Assembly: GCA_905214425.1 (NCBI GenBank)
Contig: CAJMLY010000038.1
Coordinates: 1 to 15,083, forward strand
Direction: 5' to 3'
From: an uncultured bacterium
GTDB lineage: Bacteria > Actinomycetota > Coriobacteriia > Coriobacteriales > Coriobacteriaceae
Length of the DNA: 15,083 nucleotides
Part shown: piece by piece, positions 13,697-15,083 of the stretch
How positions within the stretch are numbered: position 1 is the stretch's first letter
Layout: every line of letters starts with the position of its first letter
Notes under the pieces: model-generated
Database searches by the model: none
The model's input: the letters and a program-made list of their open reading frames with translations, nothing else
Told to the model about the DNA's origin: nothing
Position numbers and translations under genes: made by a program

Positions 13697-14101
13697 TTAC
13701 ACGCGGCGACGCTTCTTGGGGCGGCAGCCGTTGTGCGGAATGGGGGTCTTGTCCTGGATGCTCGAGACCTCGAGGCCAGCAGCCTGGAGGGAGCGGATGG
13801 CGGTCTCACGACCGGAGCCGGGGCCCTTGACGAAGACGGAAACCTTCTTCATACCGTGCTCCATGGCCTGCTTGGCAGCAGCCTCGGCAGCCATCTGGGC
13901 AGCGAACGGCGTGGACTTACGGGAGCCCTTGAAGCCCACCTGGCCAGCCGACTTCCAGGAAATGACGTTGCCCTGGGGATCGGTGATCGAAACGATCGTG
14001 TTGTTGAACGTAGAACGAATGTGAGCCTGGCCCACGGAAATGTTCTTACGGTCCGCGCGCTTCAGACGGGCAGCGCGAACGTTCTTCTTAGCAGTAGCCA
14101 T
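13697..14101 (-). CDS. rpsK: 30S ribosomal protein S11
   Basis: A 134-residue protein of the 30S platform that contacts 16S rRNA near the E site and the Shine-Dalgarno helix. Recognised by AHIRSTFNNTIVSITD, SAGQVGFKGSRKSTPFAAQ, KGPGSGRETAIRSLQAAGL and the basic end DKTPIPHNGCRPKKRRRV. The ATG at 14101 follows AAGGAG. Only 14 bp separates it from rpsM, in keeping with one transcript. Confidence 0.99.
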   Translation of the reverse strand: MATAKKNVRAARLKRADRKNISVGQAHIRSTFNNTIVSITDPQGNVISWKSAGQVGFKGSRKSTPFAAQMAAEAAAKQAMEHGMKKVSVFVKGPGSGRETAIRSLQAAGLEVSSIQDKTPIPHNGCRPKKRRRV

Positions 14102-14115
14102 CTATCTAGCGCTCC

Positions 14116-14490
14116 TTATTTCTTCTTCTTAGCACCGATCTGACGCTTCGGGCCCTTGCGGGTACGAGCGTTAGTGTGGGTGCGCTGGCCGCGGACCGGG
14201 AGGCCCTTGCGGTGACGAAGGCCGCGGTTGCAGCCGATGTCCATAAGGCGCTTGACGTTCTGGTTGCGCTCACGGCGGAGGTCGCCCTCAACCATGATCT
14301 GGTTCTTATCGATATAATCGCGGATGGCGTTAACCTCATCCTCGGTGAGGTCCTTAACGCGCGTATCCACGTTAACGTTGCACTCGACGCAGATCTTCGT
14401 CGCAGTGGTGCGGCCGATGCCGTAAATGTAGGTCAGACCGATCTCAACGCGCTTCTCACGCGGGAGGTCGACACCATTAATACGGGCCAA
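14116..14490 (-). CDS. rpsM: 30S ribosomal protein S13
   Basis: A 124-residue protein of the 30S head that touches P-site tRNA and forms bridges to the 50S subunit. Typical blocks are ARINGVDLPREKRVEIGLTYIYGIG, GDLRRERNQNVKRLMDIGC and the tRNA-facing tail RGLPVRGQRTHTNARTRKG-like segment (here HRKGLPVRGQRTHTNART), ending in lysines. The start codon is TTG at 14490, with GAGGAG six bases upstream; the protein then aligns with other S13 proteins from the first residue. A weak start codon in a ribosomal-protein gene may tune its output. It is 14 bp from rpmJ. Confidence 0.98.
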   Translation of the reverse strand: MARINGVDLPREKRVEIGLTYIYGIGRTTATKICVECNVNVDTRVKDLTEDEVNAIRDYIDKNQIMVEGDLRRERNQNVKRLMDIGCNRGLRHRKGLPVRGQRTHTNARTRKGPKRQIGAKKKK

Positions 14491-14504
14491 CGTAGTCTCC
14501 TCTC

Positions 14505-14618
14505 TTAACCCTGACGCTGCTTATGACGGGGGTTCTCGCAAATGACGAGGACCTTGCCATGGCGCCTAATGATTTTGCACTTATCGCACATCTTCTTGAC
14601 CGAAGGACGTACCTTCAT
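14505..14618 (-). CDS. rpmJ: 50S ribosomal protein L36
   Basis: A 37-residue zinc-ribbon protein of the 50S subunit. It reads MKVRPSVKKMCDKCKIIRRH and ends RHKQRQG; the zinc ligands are C11, C14, C27 and H32, so it is the cysteine-containing (zinc-binding) type. The ATG at 14618 has AAAGGA about seven bases upstream. It follows infA after a 150-bp gap that can form alternative RNA structures, and precedes rpsM by 14 bp. Confidence 0.97.
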   Translation of the reverse strand: MKVRPSVKKMCDKCKIIRRHGKVLVICENPRHKQRQG

Positions 14619-14667
14619 CGTTCTTCCTTTCGGTAGCGCTCAAACTACTTCCCTACTATCTACTCGC

Positions 14668-14743
14668 CCAGCCGCAGGCGTTTAAAACTATGGCTGGTCT
14701 TCACACACAATCCGACCGTAGGTTGAGCTAAGCCTGCAGCCGG
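14668..14743 (-). promoter_or_regulatory. Structured leader upstream of rpmJ with alternative pairings
   Basis: As minus-strand RNA, 14732-14743 pairs with 14668-14679 over 12 bp (two G-U) around a 52-nt interior. Alternatively CCAGCC (14692-14697) pairs with GGCTGG (14668-14673), forming a short local hairpin. Both use the same 3' segment, so they exclude each other. The G-U pairs would be C-A on the plus strand, which favours a transcript reading towards rpmJ. There is no U tract; a promoter here is also possible but not clear. Confidence 0.45.
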
Positions 14744-14768
14744 AAATGGAGTGCGTGTATGCGTGCCG

Positions 14769-14987
14769 CTATTTGTAGCGATAGGTGATGCGGCCGCGGG
14801 TCAGGTCGTACGGGGAAAGCTCCACGACAACCCTGTCACCGGGGAGAATACGGATGTAATTCATTCGGATCTTGCCAGAAATGTTGCACAGAACCGAATG
14901 ACCGTTCTCGAGCTCAACCTTAAACATGGCGTTGGGCAGCGGCTCCTTTACCGTACCCTCGAGCTCAATTGCGTCTTCCTTCTTCAC
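14769..14987 (-). CDS. infA: Translation initiation factor IF-1
   Basis: A 72-residue S1/OB-fold protein that binds the 30S A site and works with IF-2 and IF-3 during initiation. Recognised by EGTVKEPLPNAMFKVELENG, ISGKIRMNYIRILPGD and ELSPYDLTRGRITYRYK. Where many homologues have AHISGK this one has CNISGK. The start is uncertain: GTG at 14987 gives MKKEDAIE, aligning residue for residue with 72-residue homologues, while TTG at 14993 adds two residues. Neither has a strong ribosome-binding site (GAGAAAG lies upstream). It heads the ribosomal-protein cluster in this window. Confidence 0.96.
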   Translation of the reverse strand: MKKEDAIELEGTVKEPLPNAMFKVELENGHSVLCNISGKIRMNYIRILPGDRVVVELSPYDLTRGRITYRYK

Positions 14988-15026
14988 AAGCAATCATCTT
15001 TCTCTAGAAAACGACAGCGATTGAGT

Positions 15027-15055
15027 ATTCTACAACACGTATGCACGCATCGTAA
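15027..15055 (-). promoter_or_regulatory. Possible infA promoter
   Basis: Minus-strand TAGAAT (15027-15032, five of six) lies 17 bp after TTACGA (15050-15055, three of six). The start would be near 15020, about 33 nt before the infA start codon. Further promoters may lie beyond the window edge. Confidence 0.35.
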
Positions 15056-15083
15056 TAACTTCGTAATGGCTCCACAACTAAGT

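Overview
The window reads as a high-GC Actinobacteriota chromosome, most likely class Coriobacteriia and close to Collinsella. This rests on base composition, the infA-rpmJ-rpsM-rpsK-rpsD-rpoA-rplQ-truA order, an S4 protein without the zinc-ribbon cysteines, and the look of the short GGGGAC repeats. It is inferred without any database search. Fourteen protein genes lie on the minus strand and one (a class A penicillin-binding protein) on the plus strand. I see no tRNA, rRNA, CRISPR array, transposase or prophage gene, and no stretch over 300 bp without a gene.

Layout. Positions 67-4323 hold three separately controlled housekeeping genes on the minus strand: a Cof-type HAD phosphatase, adenine deaminase (ade) and tyrosyl-tRNA synthetase (tyrS). 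Their gaps contain hairpins, terminators and GGGGAC-type repeats. Positions 4420-6378 hold a U32-family protein resembling RlhA, possibly co-transcribed with tyrS. Divergent from it, 6541-8733 encodes a bifunctional PBP1A-like peptidoglycan synthase with a long low-complexity tail. It converges on argR (8920-9357), with two terminators back to back between them. A family 2 glycosyltransferase of unknown acceptor (9490-10530) separates argR from truA.

Positions 10692-14987 are the end of the ribosomal-protein 'alpha' region: infA, rpmJ, rpsM, rpsK, rpsD, rpoA, rplQ, then truA behind a strong terminator. These supply initiation factor 1, ribosomal proteins L36, S13, S11, S4 and L17, the RNA polymerase alpha subunit, and tRNA pseudouridine synthase. 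tyrS, truA and the U32 protein give the window a general translation/RNA-modification theme.

No new defence or metabolic operon is visible. The less ordinary material is in the gaps. A 62-nt hairpin buries the ribosome-binding site of the HAD gene. Two predicted promoters (ade, truA) have intrinsic-terminator hairpins at or just after their start points. A 76-nt stretch upstream of rpmJ can fold in two mutually exclusive ways. Two strong palindromes sit upstream of argR. A repeat family flanks ade and supplies its stop codon. These are sequence observations; their functions are inferred.
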